Below, in pieces: positions 26,227-34,387 of a DNA stretch of 64,000 nucleotides. This DNA is from Rubricoccus marinus. GTDB taxonomy: Bacteria; Bacteroidota; Rhodothermia; Rhodothermales; Rubricoccaceae. The translations under genes and the position numbers were made by a program. Each line of letters begins with the position of its first letter. Position 1 is the first letter of the stretch. The stretch is taken from positions 3,607,119 to 3,671,118 of the forward strand of contig NZ_MQWB01000001.1 in NCBI RefSeq assembly GCF_002257665.1. Direction: 5' to 3'. Under the pieces are notes generated by a model. The model had not been told where the DNA came from. It searched no databases and was given only the letters and a program-made list of their open reading frames with translations.

Positions 26227-26797
26227 CCCTCGGCGGGCCTCTGGCGGCGCGCGCCCCGCCCGGATTCCATCGCGCCGACGCCAGAGGCGGCCTCTGGCTC
26301 TCATGGCGTGGGGCGTTGCGGCGTGCACGCTCCTGGCGGGCTGCTACACGTTCTCGGGCGCGTCGCTCCCGGCGGATCTCCGGACGGTCGCTGTCCCTCC
26401 AGTCGAGAGCCGCGCCTCTGGCGGGCCGGCGGACCTGGACCAGCAGCTCACGACGGCCCTGATCGAGCGGTTCGCGGACCGGACGCGCCTCAATCTCGAA
26501 TCCGACGAGGCCGAGGCCGATCTCGTCGTCCGCGCGACCGTAGAGCGCTACACCATCGCGCCAGCGGCCATCACGGGCGGCGAGGGCGACGAGGTGGCCG
26601 CGCTCAACCGCGTCACGCTGGGCGTCCGCGTAGTCGCGACGAACCAGATGGACGGGACGGAGCTCATGGCGCGCTCCTTTACCGCCACCGCCGACTACAC
26701 GCCCGCCGAAGGCCTGGCGGGCGAGGCCGACGCGGCCAACCGCGCGTTGGAGCAGGTGGCGCAAGACGCCTTTACCGCCGCGACCTCGGACTGGTAA
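26219..26797 (+). CDS. lptE: LptE-like LPS-assembly lipoprotein
   Basis: Probably the outer-membrane lipoprotein partner of LptD in lipopolysaccharide insertion. After a basic N-region, the signal ends CTLLAGCYTFSGASLPADLR, and the body contains RTVAVPPVES, EADLVVRATVERYTI and a C-terminal amphipathic helix, as in the Bacteroidota LptE family, which often lies beside this type of sigma-54 activator. The ATG at 26219 overlaps the activator's stop. A second ATG at 26303 would begin immediately before the signal core. The disputed N-terminus is built largely from three motif copies. Confidence 0.8.
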   Translation: MSSPRRASGGARPARIPSRRRQRRPLALMAWGVAACTLLAGCYTFSGASLPADLRTVAVPPVESRASGGPADLDQQLTTALIERFADRTRLNLESDEAEADLVVRATVERYTIAPAAITGGEGDEVAALNRVTLGVRVVATNQMDGTELMARSFTATADYTPAEGLAGEADAANRALEQVAQDAFTAATSDW

Positions 26798-26801
26798 TGC
26801 C

Positions 26802-26840
26802 CGTTCGCCAGAGGCTCGGCTCTCGGCCTCTGGCGGAACG
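26802..26840. terminator. Hairpin from inverted motif copies after lptE
   Basis: Two facing motif copies form a 14-bp stem with one bulged C and a 10-base loop, five bases after the lptE stop. No T tract follows, so termination is uncertain. Confidence 0.45.
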
Positions 26841-26852
26841 CTGCCGCGGGCG

Positions 26853-28334
26853 GTGCCGTCGGTGGGGGCCGTTGCTCGTCTGTCTTGCGTGATCGTTCTC
26901 GCCGCCCTCTACGCCCTCGCCACCGCTGTCCTCGTCGCGCACGGTCTGCGCCTGCTCGGGCTCTCCTTCGCGCGGCTGACGACCTCGCCCGAGCCTCTGG
27001 CGCCAGAGGCCGGCATCGCGTGGCCACGTGTGTGCGTGCAGCTTCCGGTCTACAACGAGCCGGCCGTCGTGGAACGGGCCGTCGCCGCGCTGGGCGCGCT
27101 GGACTATCCCGACCTGGAGATCCAGGTGCTGGACGACTCCACCGACTCCACGCCGCAGCGCGCCGCCCGCGCCGTTCGAGATCTGAACGCCTCTGGCGTG
27201 CGCGCCACGCACATCCGGCGGGACAACCGGGAGGGGTTCAAGGCCGGCGCCCTCGCGAACGGCATGACGCACACGGACGCCGACCTCTTCGCCATCTTCG
27301 ACGCCGACTTCCTGCCCGAGCCCGGCACGCTCCGCCAACTCGTCTCGGCGCTGGTTGCGGCGCCAGAGGCGGCGTTTGCCCAAGCGCGCTGGGCGCACCT
27401 CAACCGCGACGCCTCGCCGCTGACGCGCGCGCAGGGCGCTCTCTTGGACCTCCACTTCGGCGTGGAACAGACCGGGCGCCAGAGGACCGGACGCTTCCTT
27501 CCCTTTAACGGGACGGCCGGCGTGTGGCGCCGCGAGGCCATCGAGGCCGCAGGCGGCTGGCGCGGCGACACGCTCGCAGAAGACCTCGACCTCTCGCTCC
27601 GTGCCTGGATGGGAGGCGCCAGAGGCGTATTCGTGGAGCCGCTTGCGGTCCCGGCCGAGCTCCCCGCCGACCTAGCCGCGTGGCGCACGCAGCAGGCGCG
27701 CTGGGCCGAGGGTATGGCCGCGGTCACGCTCCTCCACGCCAGAGGCGTGCTGCGCGCGCGCCAGCCTCTGGCGCTCCGGCTACGGGCGCTTCTCGCGATC
27801 TCGGCCTCGTTCTCGTTTCCGGCCCTGTTGGCGGTGATCGTGCTCCACCCGGTTCTGGCCGTTGCCCAGGCGCTCGGGACGGGGCCCGGCGAGACGTTCT
27901 TCACCGCGCTCGGCGCGGGGTGGTTGGGGTTGATCGGCGCCGTTGTGGCGCACGTTGTGGCGCAGCGGGCGATTGGTCCGGCGCCTCAAACGAGCAGCCT
28001 CTGGCGCCGGATCGGTGACCTGGGTCTCGGGCTCGCAGCCCCGGTCGCACTTGCGATGACGGGCACGCGGGCCGTCGGACGCGCGGTTCTGGGGAAGCAG
28101 ACGGCGTTTGTCCGTACGCCCAAAGGAGGGGCGCGCCGGGAAGCATCGGTCAGCCGCGCCGAGGTGGCGCTCGCGGCGTACGCCCTGGGCGCCGCCGCTG
28201 TCCTCGTCGCCGTCGGCGCGTGGGTGGCGCTCGCGTTCCAGATCGTCTTCGCGGCAACACTCGCCGTCTCGGCGTGGAGGGAGGGAAATGAGCGTGGAGA
28301 CCCGCTCCCGAGACCGATTCCGGCCTCACGTTGA
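26853..28334 (+). CDS. Membrane glycosyltransferase family 2
   Basis: Processive-type GT2 enzyme, likely making an envelope glycan or glycolipid. An N-terminal helix (VIVLAALYALATAVLVAHGL) precedes the GT-A domain with PVYNEPAVVERAV, VLDDSTD, FDADFLPEPG (DxD), TLAEDLDLSLRAW (acidic motif) and QQARWAEGM (QxxRW), the full set of the cellulose/mannan-synthase-like group. Three or four C-terminal membrane helices follow. The start is GTG; the first residues are weakly supported and a later GTG at 26889 is possible. It begins 12 bases after the motif hairpin and overlaps the next open frame by 4 bases. The sugar donor is unknown. Confidence 0.88.
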   Translation: MPSVGAVARLSCVIVLAALYALATAVLVAHGLRLLGLSFARLTTSPEPLAPEAGIAWPRVCVQLPVYNEPAVVERAVAALGALDYPDLEIQVLDDSTDSTPQRAARAVRDLNASGVRATHIRRDNREGFKAGALANGMTHTDADLFAIFDADFLPEPGTLRQLVSALVAAPEAAFAQARWAHLNRDASPLTRAQGALLDLHFGVEQTGRQRTGRFLPFNGTAGVWRREAIEAAGGWRGDTLAEDLDLSLRAWMGGARGVFVEPLAVPAELPADLAAWRTQQARWAEGMAAVTLLHARGVLRARQPLALRLRALLAISASFSFPALLAVIVLHPVLAVAQALGTGPGETFFTALGAGWLGLIGAVVAHVVAQRAIGPAPQTSSLWRRIGDLGLGLAAPVALAMTGTRAVGRAVLGKQTAFVRTPKGGARREASVSRAEVALAAYALGAAAVLVAVGAWVALAFQIVFAATLAVSAWREGNERGDPLPRPIPASR

Positions 28335-28384
28335 ACAAAGCGGCGCCAGAGGCGGTTTACCTTCCCGCAACACGCGCCCCGCCC

Positions 28385-29251
28385 ATGCCGACCGATCCCA
28401 CCTCGCTTCCCACCGCCCTTCAGGTCGCCGCGGGCCTGATCGCGGCCGGGCGCGCGACGGAGGCGGCGCGGGAACTCAACGCCCTCGTCCGCGCTGCGCC
28501 GACGTACGCCGCGGCCTACGTCTTGCTGGCCAAAGCGCGCGAGGCCACCGGCGACCGCGTGCGCGCGCTGGACGCGTGGCACCGCGCCTACTTCCTCGTG
28601 CCGAGCAGCCCGCTCGTGACGCGCGAGCGCCAGAGGCTGCTGGACACGCTTGTCCCGCCACCGGCGCGGACCGAGGAGATCGCGCAGCCGCACCCCGACG
28701 CGCCTCTGGCGGAGGCGCCGGCACCCGAGCCATCTGAACCCATCGTTCCAGATGAGGATTCTGAGGCCTCTGGCGAGCTTCCAGAGCCGAGTGCGTCGGT
28801 CCTGCCTCCGTTCGTGGACTCGGAGACTGACGAGCGCGCGGACGCGCCGGAGGACAGCACGAGCGGGTGGACACGCGCGAAAGGCAGCGACGATGACTTC
28901 CTCCCCTCTCTCGATCCCATCGAGGCGAGCCCGGTGGAGTTCGACGACCTCCCCAACGCCGCGCCGCTTCCGGGCGCAGACGGACTCGACAGCGATCTCG
29001 ACGCGCTGATCCGCGATCTCGAGGACGCTCCGCGCATCCGTCCCGACCCCAACTTCAACGGGCCAGACATACTCGCGAACGACGACGATGGAGAGGAGAT
29101 CGCATCCGAAACCCTGGCGCAGATCTACGCGGCGCAGAAGCAGTACGAGCGCGCGGCAAGCGTGTACGAGAAGCTCGCGCGCCAGAGGCCGGACCGAGCC
29201 TCGGAGATGCAGCAGCGCGCCGACGAGATGCGCCAACGCGCCTCGCAGTGA
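28385..29251 (+). CDS. Tetratricopeptide-repeat protein with an acidic linker
   Basis: The 288-residue soluble protein starts with TPR-type helices (ALQVAAGLIAAGRATEAARE and YAAAYVLLAKAREATGDRVR). A long acidic, proline-rich region follows (about residues 90-235, e.g. PEPSEPIVPDEDSEASGELP), and then a last TPR-like pair, TLAQIYAAQKQYERAASVYE. This arrangement suggests a scaffold; the partner is unknown. ATG at 28385 is preferred over an in-frame TTG at 28331 that overlaps the previous stop. The end overlaps the anmK GTG by four bases (GTGA). Confidence 0.8.
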   Translation: MPTDPTSLPTALQVAAGLIAAGRATEAARELNALVRAAPTYAAAYVLLAKAREATGDRVRALDAWHRAYFLVPSSPLVTRERQRLLDTLVPPPARTEEIAQPHPDAPLAEAPAPEPSEPIVPDEDSEASGELPEPSASVLPPFVDSETDERADAPEDSTSGWTRAKGSDDDFLPSLDPIEASPVEFDDLPNAAPLPGADGLDSDLDALIRDLEDAPRIRPDPNFNGPDILANDDDGEEIASETLAQIYAAQKQYERAASVYEKLARQRPDRASEMQQRADEMRQRASQ

Positions 29252-30420
29252 GTCACCCCGCTTCTGACCTGCTCGGGCCACGGGAGCGCGTCGTCGCCGG
29301 ATTGATGAGCGGCACGTCGATGGACGGGATCGACGCGGCTGTCGTCCGTCTCTCGGGGTCGGGGCGCGACGTGCAGATCCAAACTCTCGGCTTCGCGTGC
29401 ACCTCCTACTCCGACGACCTCCGCCAGAGGCTCGCGGCCCAGGTGGAAGCCGGCACGTCGGATGTGCGCGGCCTCGCGCTGCTCCACGCCGCGCTTGCCG
29501 AGTCCTTCGCCGCTGTCGTCCATGACGCGCTTGATGACGCCGGCCTAGCCTCTGGCGACCTCGACCTCGTGGGTAGTCACGGTCAAACGGTCCAACACGT
29601 TCCAGAACCCGTTTCCATCGACGGGAGGCCGATTCAGGCTACGCTTCAGATTGGAGACCCCGCGCGGCTCGCGGTTCGGCTGGGCGTTCCCGTCATCGCC
29701 GACTTCCGCTCCGCCGATGTCGCCAGAGGCGGTCAGGGGGCGCCTCTGGCGCCGTACCTAGACGACTGCGTGTTCGCGCACGAAACAGAGACGCGTGGAC
29801 TGCTCAACCTCGGCGGCATCGCCAACATCACGATCCTGCCCGCCGGCGAAGGCCCGGAGGCCGCGCGCGCTTTCGATACGGGCCCGGCCAACATGCTCGC
29901 GGACGCCCTCACGCTCCGCCTCACGGGCCAGCCCTACGACCGCGATGGCGCCCTCGCTGCATCCGGCACGCCGGACCTCGCGCTCGTGCGCGAACTGCTA
30001 GAGACGCTCGTTTTCCGCCAGGAACCGCCCAAATCTACCGGCCGCGAGGCCTTCGGCGCGGACTACGTGGGCATGCTCGTCACTAGAGGTCCATCGGAGC
30101 CTAAAGACATGATTGCCACAGCCGTCGCGCTCACGGCACTCTCCATCGCGGACGCCGTAGATCGGTTCGTGCCGCACCACCTCGACCGCGTGCTGGCCTC
30201 TGGCGGCGGCGTCCACAACCGAGCGTTGATGCAGATGCTGGAGGACGCTCTTCCCTGCCCCGTCGAGACGACGGAAGCCTCTGGCGTCGATCCCGATGCG
30301 AAGGAGGCCATCCTGTTCGCGCTTCTCGCGCATGAGTGGGCCAACGGCGTGCGCACGGGTTTGCCCGCCGTGACCGGCGCCAGCGGCCCAGCGATGCAGG
30401 GCGCGCTGTATCTGCCGTAG
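29248..30420 (+). CDS. anmK: Anhydro-N-acetylmuramic acid kinase AnmK
   Basis: Phosphorylates and opens 1,6-anhydro-MurNAc recovered from cell-wall turnover, returning it to amino-sugar metabolism. Signature motifs appear in order: VAGLMSGTSMDGIDAAVV (ATP-binding loop), GSHGQTVQHVPE, LNLGGIANITIL, FDTGPANMLADALT and ASGGGVHNRALMQML. The length of 390 residues is standard. The GTG start overlaps the preceding TPR gene's TGA, implying translational coupling. Several surface loops carry motif-derived ASG and ARG peptides. Confidence 0.95.
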   Translation: MSHPASDLLGPRERVVAGLMSGTSMDGIDAAVVRLSGSGRDVQIQTLGFACTSYSDDLRQRLAAQVEAGTSDVRGLALLHAALAESFAAVVHDALDDAGLASGDLDLVGSHGQTVQHVPEPVSIDGRPIQATLQIGDPARLAVRLGVPVIADFRSADVARGGQGAPLAPYLDDCVFAHETETRGLLNLGGIANITILPAGEGPEAARAFDTGPANMLADALTLRLTGQPYDRDGALAASGTPDLALVRELLETLVFRQEPPKSTGREAFGADYVGMLVTRGPSEPKDMIATAVALTALSIADAVDRFVPHHLDRVLASGGGVHNRALMQMLEDALPCPVETTEASGVDPDAKEAILFALLAHEWANGVRTGLPAVTGASGPAMQGALYLP

Positions 30421-30425
30421 CGCCG

Positions 30426-30893
30426 ATGTCCTTGGAAGCGCCAGAGCCCGCACCGCAGAAGAAACGCTGCTGGCGGGTAGCGTTAGGTGCCGCGGCTCTC
30501 ATCGCTGCGGCCGTGTTTGTCACGTGGGACCGGACTCCTGAGCCTCCTCAGTTGAAGGAGATGCAGGCCGTTGTGGGTGCGCCTTTGGTGCAAACGGCAT
30601 CTCCCCCTTCCTCTAGTCTGCTCTCCAGATGGACGCGCACAGCGCGCGTGTGGTGGCGGTATTGGACGTTGCCCATTCCCAACCAGATGGGCATGCGGTC
30701 CCAGGATGGGATGTGGAGCTATTCGTTCAGCGCGGCGCCCACATATGAGCCGCCTCCTAGTAGTCCGCTGGCGTGTCAGCGCGATCCGTACACCTTGAGG
30801 TGCGGAGGCGAGAGCGGCGGCGTGTGGACCTACCACCTCGTCTTCGATACCGGCTCAGGGCAAGGAGTGTTCACGGCTCTCCGATCGCCCTAG
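30426..30893 (+). CDS. Hypothetical single-pass membrane protein
   Basis: The 155-residue product has a short Pro/Lys-rich N-terminus and one helix (VALGAAALIAAAVFVTW), then an exported-looking region. That region contains four or more Trp residues, a Cys pair (ACQRDPYTLRCGGES) that could form a disulfide, and the ending YHLVFDTGSGQGVFTALRSP. The family is not recognised. ATG at 30426 lies five bases after the anmK stop, so it is probably cotranscribed. It contains almost no copies of the iterated 10-mer and looks less GC-extreme than its neighbours. Confidence 0.6.
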   Translation: MSLEAPEPAPQKKRCWRVALGAAALIAAAVFVTWDRTPEPPQLKEMQAVVGAPLVQTASPPSSSLLSRWTRTARVWWRYWTLPIPNQMGMRSQDGMWSYSFSAAPTYEPPPSSPLACQRDPYTLRCGGESGGVWTYHLVFDTGSGQGVFTALRSP

Positions 30894-30909
30894 CCTCTGG
30901 CGTCCGTAG

Positions 30910-31419
30910 CTACAGCGCCTCTCTCAGCGCATCCAGCCAGTCGGCGGCACGCTCGGCGAGGTCCAGCCATTCTGGGGACGCGGGCGCGTCGCCAGAGGCC
31001 GGGAGGGCGTCGGGCTCGGTGGCGAGGCGCGTCGCGCTCTGCGCCACAATGCGGGCCTCCTCAATCGTCGCCAGAGGCATCTCGGCGTGCAGGCTGAGCA
31101 GCTTCTGATGCGCCCGGCGGGCGTCGCGCGCCAGGTCGTCCAAGAGCAGTCGGTCCTCGAACGCTTGCGCGAGGGAGGCGGCACGGCTCAACTCCTCCCC
31201 CACGATGATGCTCCGCAACCGCAGCCGCGCCACGTGCGAGCCGATCTCTCCCGCGAGAACGGTCAAGTCCTCGCGTGCGGCCTCTGGCGCTTCGAGCGTC
31301 GTGGGGTCCGAGCCTGCGCGGCGCTCCGTGATGGAGCGGGCGGCTGCAAGCGCCGTGCGGGCCGCCGCGACGAGCGCGAGGGCGTGGAGGGCGACGGCGG
31401 GGTGCGTGTGATCGCGCAT
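30910..31419 (-). CDS. Hypothetical alpha-helical protein
   Basis: The 169-residue, Ala/Leu/Arg-rich product appears fully helical (for example LRLRSIIVGEELSRAASLAQ and RDARRAHQKLLSLHAEMPLA), with no signal peptide. It may form a helical bundle; the family is unrecognised. ATG at 31419 is chosen because the longer frame to 31467 runs through an inverted repeat. It is downstream of the CBS-domain gene on the same strand and converges on the anmK group, ending 17 bases from it. Confidence 0.6.
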   Translation of the reverse strand: MRDHTHPAVALHALALVAAARTALAAARSITERRAGSDPTTLEAPEAAREDLTVLAGEIGSHVARLRLRSIIVGEELSRAASLAQAFEDRLLLDDLARDARRAHQKLLSLHAEMPLATIEEARIVAQSATRLATEPDALPASGDAPASPEWLDLAERAADWLDALREAL

Positions 31420-31421
31420 GG

Positions 31422-31477
31422 TTCGTGATGCGGAAGAGGTGATCCGTGAGGCGACCTCACGCATCACGGATCACGAA
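31422..31477. repeat. Interrupted inverted repeat between two minus-strand genes
   Basis: TGATCCGTGA at 31440-31449 pairs perfectly with TCACGGATCA at 31464-31473. An outer TTCGTGAT (31422-31429) matches the end of ATCACGGATCACGAA (31463-31477), with ten bases interposed, and GTGAGG/CCTCAC forms an inner alternative. It fills the gap almost exactly and could be a terminator or a dispersed element. Confidence 0.6.
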
Positions 31478-32134
31478 TCAGACCTCCAGGTAGCGAAGGA
31501 ACTCGGCGGCGCGGGATTCGAGGTCGCTGTCGGCCTCGTCGAACACGCCGACCACTCCGATGCCGTGGTGCGTGAGCAGGTGCCGCACGCGCGAGGTATC
31601 GGTCACGTTCAACTTGAGCGTGATGCGGACGTGGCCTGTGGCCGCGTCGTCCTCGGTCGAGATAGAGAGGATGCGGACGCCGCTGCCCTCGATGAGGTGC
31701 GCGAGCTGCGCCAGCGACACGTCGTGGCGGCCCACCTCGGCAACGATGATGGCGCCGTCCTCCTCGGTCGCGAGCATGTGCGCGAGTTGGCCGAACACGT
31801 CGCGACGTGTGACCAGGCCGCGGTACGTGCCGTCGGCGTCCGCAATGGGAAGCGAGACCAGGTCGTGCTCGCGCATCAGGTGCGCGGCGTCGAACACGTG
31901 CGTGTCCGGTTCAGAGGAAAGGGGCGCGCCGTACTGGCCCAGCGTGCTCAGAAGCGCGCGCGGGTCCGGGTGGTCCTGCAGCGCGATTTCGCTCACGACT
32001 GCGACCAGTTTGCCGCTTTCATCCGCGACGGGCATCGCCGCGAGGCCTTCCTCTTCCAGGCGCAGAAGCGCGTCCCCGATAGAATCGGTGGAGAGGAGAG
32101 CAGGCTCGGGGCTGTAGAGTGTCTGAACAGTCAT
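31478..32134 (-). CDS. CBS-domain pair protein
   Basis: The 218-residue soluble protein carries two CBS motifs, with ALLRLEEEGLAAMPVADESGK near the start and LMREHDLVSLPIADADGTYR near residue 95, which usually bind adenosine nucleotides. The C-terminal part (HDVSLAQLAHLIEGSGVRIL and VRITLKLNVTDTSRVRHLLT) resembles an ACT-like regulatory domain. This fits an energy- or ligand-sensing regulator; its target is unknown. The ATG at 32134 starts exactly before the first CBS strand; the longer upstream frame is low-complexity. Confidence 0.82.
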   Translation of the reverse strand: MTVQTLYSPEPALLSTDSIGDALLRLEEEGLAAMPVADESGKLVAVVSEIALQDHPDPRALLSTLGQYGAPLSSEPDTHVFDAAHLMREHDLVSLPIADADGTYRGLVTRRDVFGQLAHMLATEEDGAIIVAEVGRHDVSLAQLAHLIEGSGVRILSISTEDDAATGHVRITLKLNVTDTSRVRHLLTHHGIGVVGVFDEADSDLESRAAEFLRYLEV

Positions 32135-32311
32135 GGGCGTGAGGGTCACCCGGCGAGGCAAGCTAGCGCCGGAGTCACGTGCTAGACGTGCAAGAGGCGT
32201 ACCGGGTATCGCGGATGGCGCAGAACGGCGGACCGTTCGGCACCCGCTGTGAACCGTTCGCGGAGGACAACGCCAGAGGCCGCCCCCGGCACGCACTCTG
32301 ACAGGTCGAAA

Positions 32312-32333
32312 CGGGCCCGCGCTGGCAGGCCCG
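32312..32333 (-). terminator. Weak hairpin after hflX
   Basis: CGGGCC/GGCCCG with a 10-base loop lies 8 bases past the hflX stop and is followed on the minus strand by GTTTCG. Short stem and poor T tract. Confidence 0.35.
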
Positions 32334-32340
32334 GAGGCGA

Positions 32341-33735
32341 TTACGCCATGCTGTCGCCAGAGGCGGTCTCGGCCTCTGGCGCGAGGCCCGGAGGCGTTTC
32401 GCCCTGCCACGTCAGGTAGTCGAAGTGGAGCAGCATCCGGGCGAGTTCCGGGGCGTTTTTCGGCGATGCGCGGTAATGGATGCGCATCACGGGCTTGGTG
32501 ACGCCATCGTCGCCAGAGGCGTACCCCACGGACTCGTCGAGGATCTCGGCGGTCCGGTGCAGGTGCGCGAGGGCTTTGGCCTCGGTCATCGGCAAAAGTG
32601 CCGTCCGCTCGGAGTAGTCGGACTCGACGAGTTCGAGCGTTTTCTCGCGGAGCGTGTCCAGTCCGATCCCGCGAAGCGCGGAGACAAACACGGCGTTGTC
32701 GCCGTGCTCAGCGCGCAGCGCGGTGAGGAGGCCGCGCTCCTCCAGAGCGTCCACTTTGTTGAACACGAGGAGCGTCGGCTTGTCCTCGGCGCCCAGTTCC
32801 TTGAGCGTCTCGCGGACGACGGCGATGTGGTCCTCGAAGTACTCGTGCGTGGCGTCTACGACGTGGAGCAGCACGTCGGCCTCTCGCGTCTCGTCCAGCG
32901 TGCTCTTAAAGCTCTCCACAAGCGCGTGGGGCAGCTTGCGGATGAACCCGACCGTATCGGAGAGCAGAATGGGCTTGTTGGGTGCGAAGAACACCTGCCG
33001 CGTCGTCGCGTCGAGCGTGGCGAAGAGACGGTCCTCAGCCAGCACCTCAGCGTCCGAAAGCGCGTTCATGAGCGTGCTCTTGCCCGCATTGGTGTAGCCC
33101 ACAAGCGCAACACGCGTCTGATCCGCGCGGCCCTTGCGCTGCGTCGTCCTCTGGCGGTCGATGCGGTCGAGTTGGTCTTTGAGGACCGCGATCCGCTTGC
33201 CGATGAGGCGCCGGTCGGTCTCGATCTGCGTCTCACCCGGACCGCGCATGCCGATACCACCCTTCTGGCGCTCCAGGTGGGTCCAGGCGCGCGTCAGGCG
33301 CGAGCGGAGGTACTGCAACTGCGCGAGTTCCACCTGCGCCTTGCTTTGCGACGAACGCGCGCGGCGGGCGAAGATGTCCAGGATCAGCCCGGAGCGGTCC
33401 ACCAGCTTGACGTTGTTGTCCTGACTGGAGATCGCCTTTTCGATGTTGCGGATCTGGACGGGCGTGAGGTCGTCATCGAAGACGACGAGATCGGCACCGT
33501 GGCGCTTCACGGTGTCCTCCAGTTCCTCCACCTTGCCCTTGCCGATGTACGTCGTCGTCTTGATCCGCGGGAGGTTCTGCGTCACAATGGCGACGGTATC
33601 GGCGCCGGCAGTATCGGTCAGCAGTTCGAGTTCTTCCAGCCCTTCGGCGAACTCTTCGGTCGTGATGTCCGGGGTGCTCACGCCGACAAGGACGGCGGTC
33701 TCGCGCGTGGTACGGGTGGTCGGTCGGTCGGTCAA
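32341..33735 (-). CDS. hflX: Ribosome-associated GTPase HflX
   Basis: GTPase that splits stalled or stressed 70S ribosomes. The N-terminal HflX domain includes ITTEEFAEGLEELELLTDTA, a glycine-rich RQKGGIGMRGPGETQIETDR linker and a coiled stretch. The G domain has GYTNAGKSTLMN (G1), DTVGFIRKLPHAL (G3) and VFNKVDALEE (G4). The 464-residue length is normal, with a short C-terminal region ending TASGDSMA that contains two motif copies. The start is ATG. The 93-base upstream gap holds an 18-bp motif palindrome at 33787. Confidence 0.95.
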   Translation of the reverse strand: MTDRPTTRTTRETAVLVGVSTPDITTEEFAEGLEELELLTDTAGADTVAIVTQNLPRIKTTTYIGKGKVEELEDTVKRHGADLVVFDDDLTPVQIRNIEKAISSQDNNVKLVDRSGLILDIFARRARSSQSKAQVELAQLQYLRSRLTRAWTHLERQKGGIGMRGPGETQIETDRRLIGKRIAVLKDQLDRIDRQRTTQRKGRADQTRVALVGYTNAGKSTLMNALSDAEVLAEDRLFATLDATTRQVFFAPNKPILLSDTVGFIRKLPHALVESFKSTLDETREADVLLHVVDATHEYFEDHIAVVRETLKELGAEDKPTLLVFNKVDALEERGLLTALRAEHGDNAVFVSALRGIGLDTLREKTLELVESDYSERTALLPMTEAKALAHLHRTAEILDESVGYASGDDGVTKPVMRIHYRASPKNAPELARMLLHFDYLTWQGETPPGLAPEAETASGDSMA

Positions 33736-33829
33736 GCGGTCGCGTTGTGTCTGTATGCCCCTAGAACGCGCCGCGCGCCGGGGGGTTGCCTCTGGCGCCA
33801 GAGGCGGGGTGCGCCCTCTCCGTAGAACG

Positions 33830-34382
33830 TCAGGAAAGGCGCTCCCGGACCTCCATCAGCGCGAACCCGAGCAGGTTGGGTCCCCGCCAGAGGCTGGGCT
33901 GCCGTGCGCGTTCGTCCTCTCCAGCGAGTCCGATCCCCCACACACGGTCTAGCGGGCTGGCTTCTACCAGGACGCGCTGGTGACTCCCCAACAGGAAATT
34001 GCGGAGCGAGTCAGCGGCAGAGAACTTGGCCAGGTTGCCGCGTACGACGATGCCGTACCGAGCGGCTGACCACGTCGCCTCGTCGAACGCGCGGACTTCG
34101 CGGCCGATGGCTTTCGCGGCACCCGGATGAGGTGTGGCAAGGATGCGCCGTAACGCCTCAGCATCTCCAAAGAGACGTGCCTTTTCCGCCATCATCCAGT
34201 GCTCGGCGGTGGGATTACGACACGCCGTCTACCTCGAACACCGAGGAGTACCACTGGCTCAGACACGCCTTCGTGACAACCCCGGCCGGCGACTCGTGCC
34301 CCCAGAAGAAGAGCCATTTGATCTTCTGGCGCGACTCGACCGCCGCGCAAAGCTCCTCAAGCCGGAGAGCTGGATCTCGCAT
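33830..34382 (-). pseudogene. NADAR-family (YbiA-like) N-glycosidase gene broken by a frameshift
   Basis: The two halves of one protein lie in different frames. The 5' part (from ATG at 34382) reads IKWLFFWGHESPAGV and LSQWYSSVFEVDGVS, then stops at TAA near 34216-34218. The 3' part, one frame over, continues PTAEHWMMAEKARLFGDAEALRRIL and ends with LVEASPLDRVWGIGLA. These are the consecutive conserved blocks of the NADAR family, which hydrolyses the N-glycosidic bond of early riboflavin intermediates. An intact version would need about two more bases (or one fewer) between GTGTCG and CCCACC. A true pseudogene or a sequencing error are both possible. The remaining sequence is well conserved, so any break is recent. 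Confidence 0.85.
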
Positions 34383-34387
34383 CGGGG

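Noticed and set aside
32425-33825. Long plus-strand open frame opposite hflX
   Set aside because: Shadow of a clearly recognised HflX coding frame; no independent motifs.
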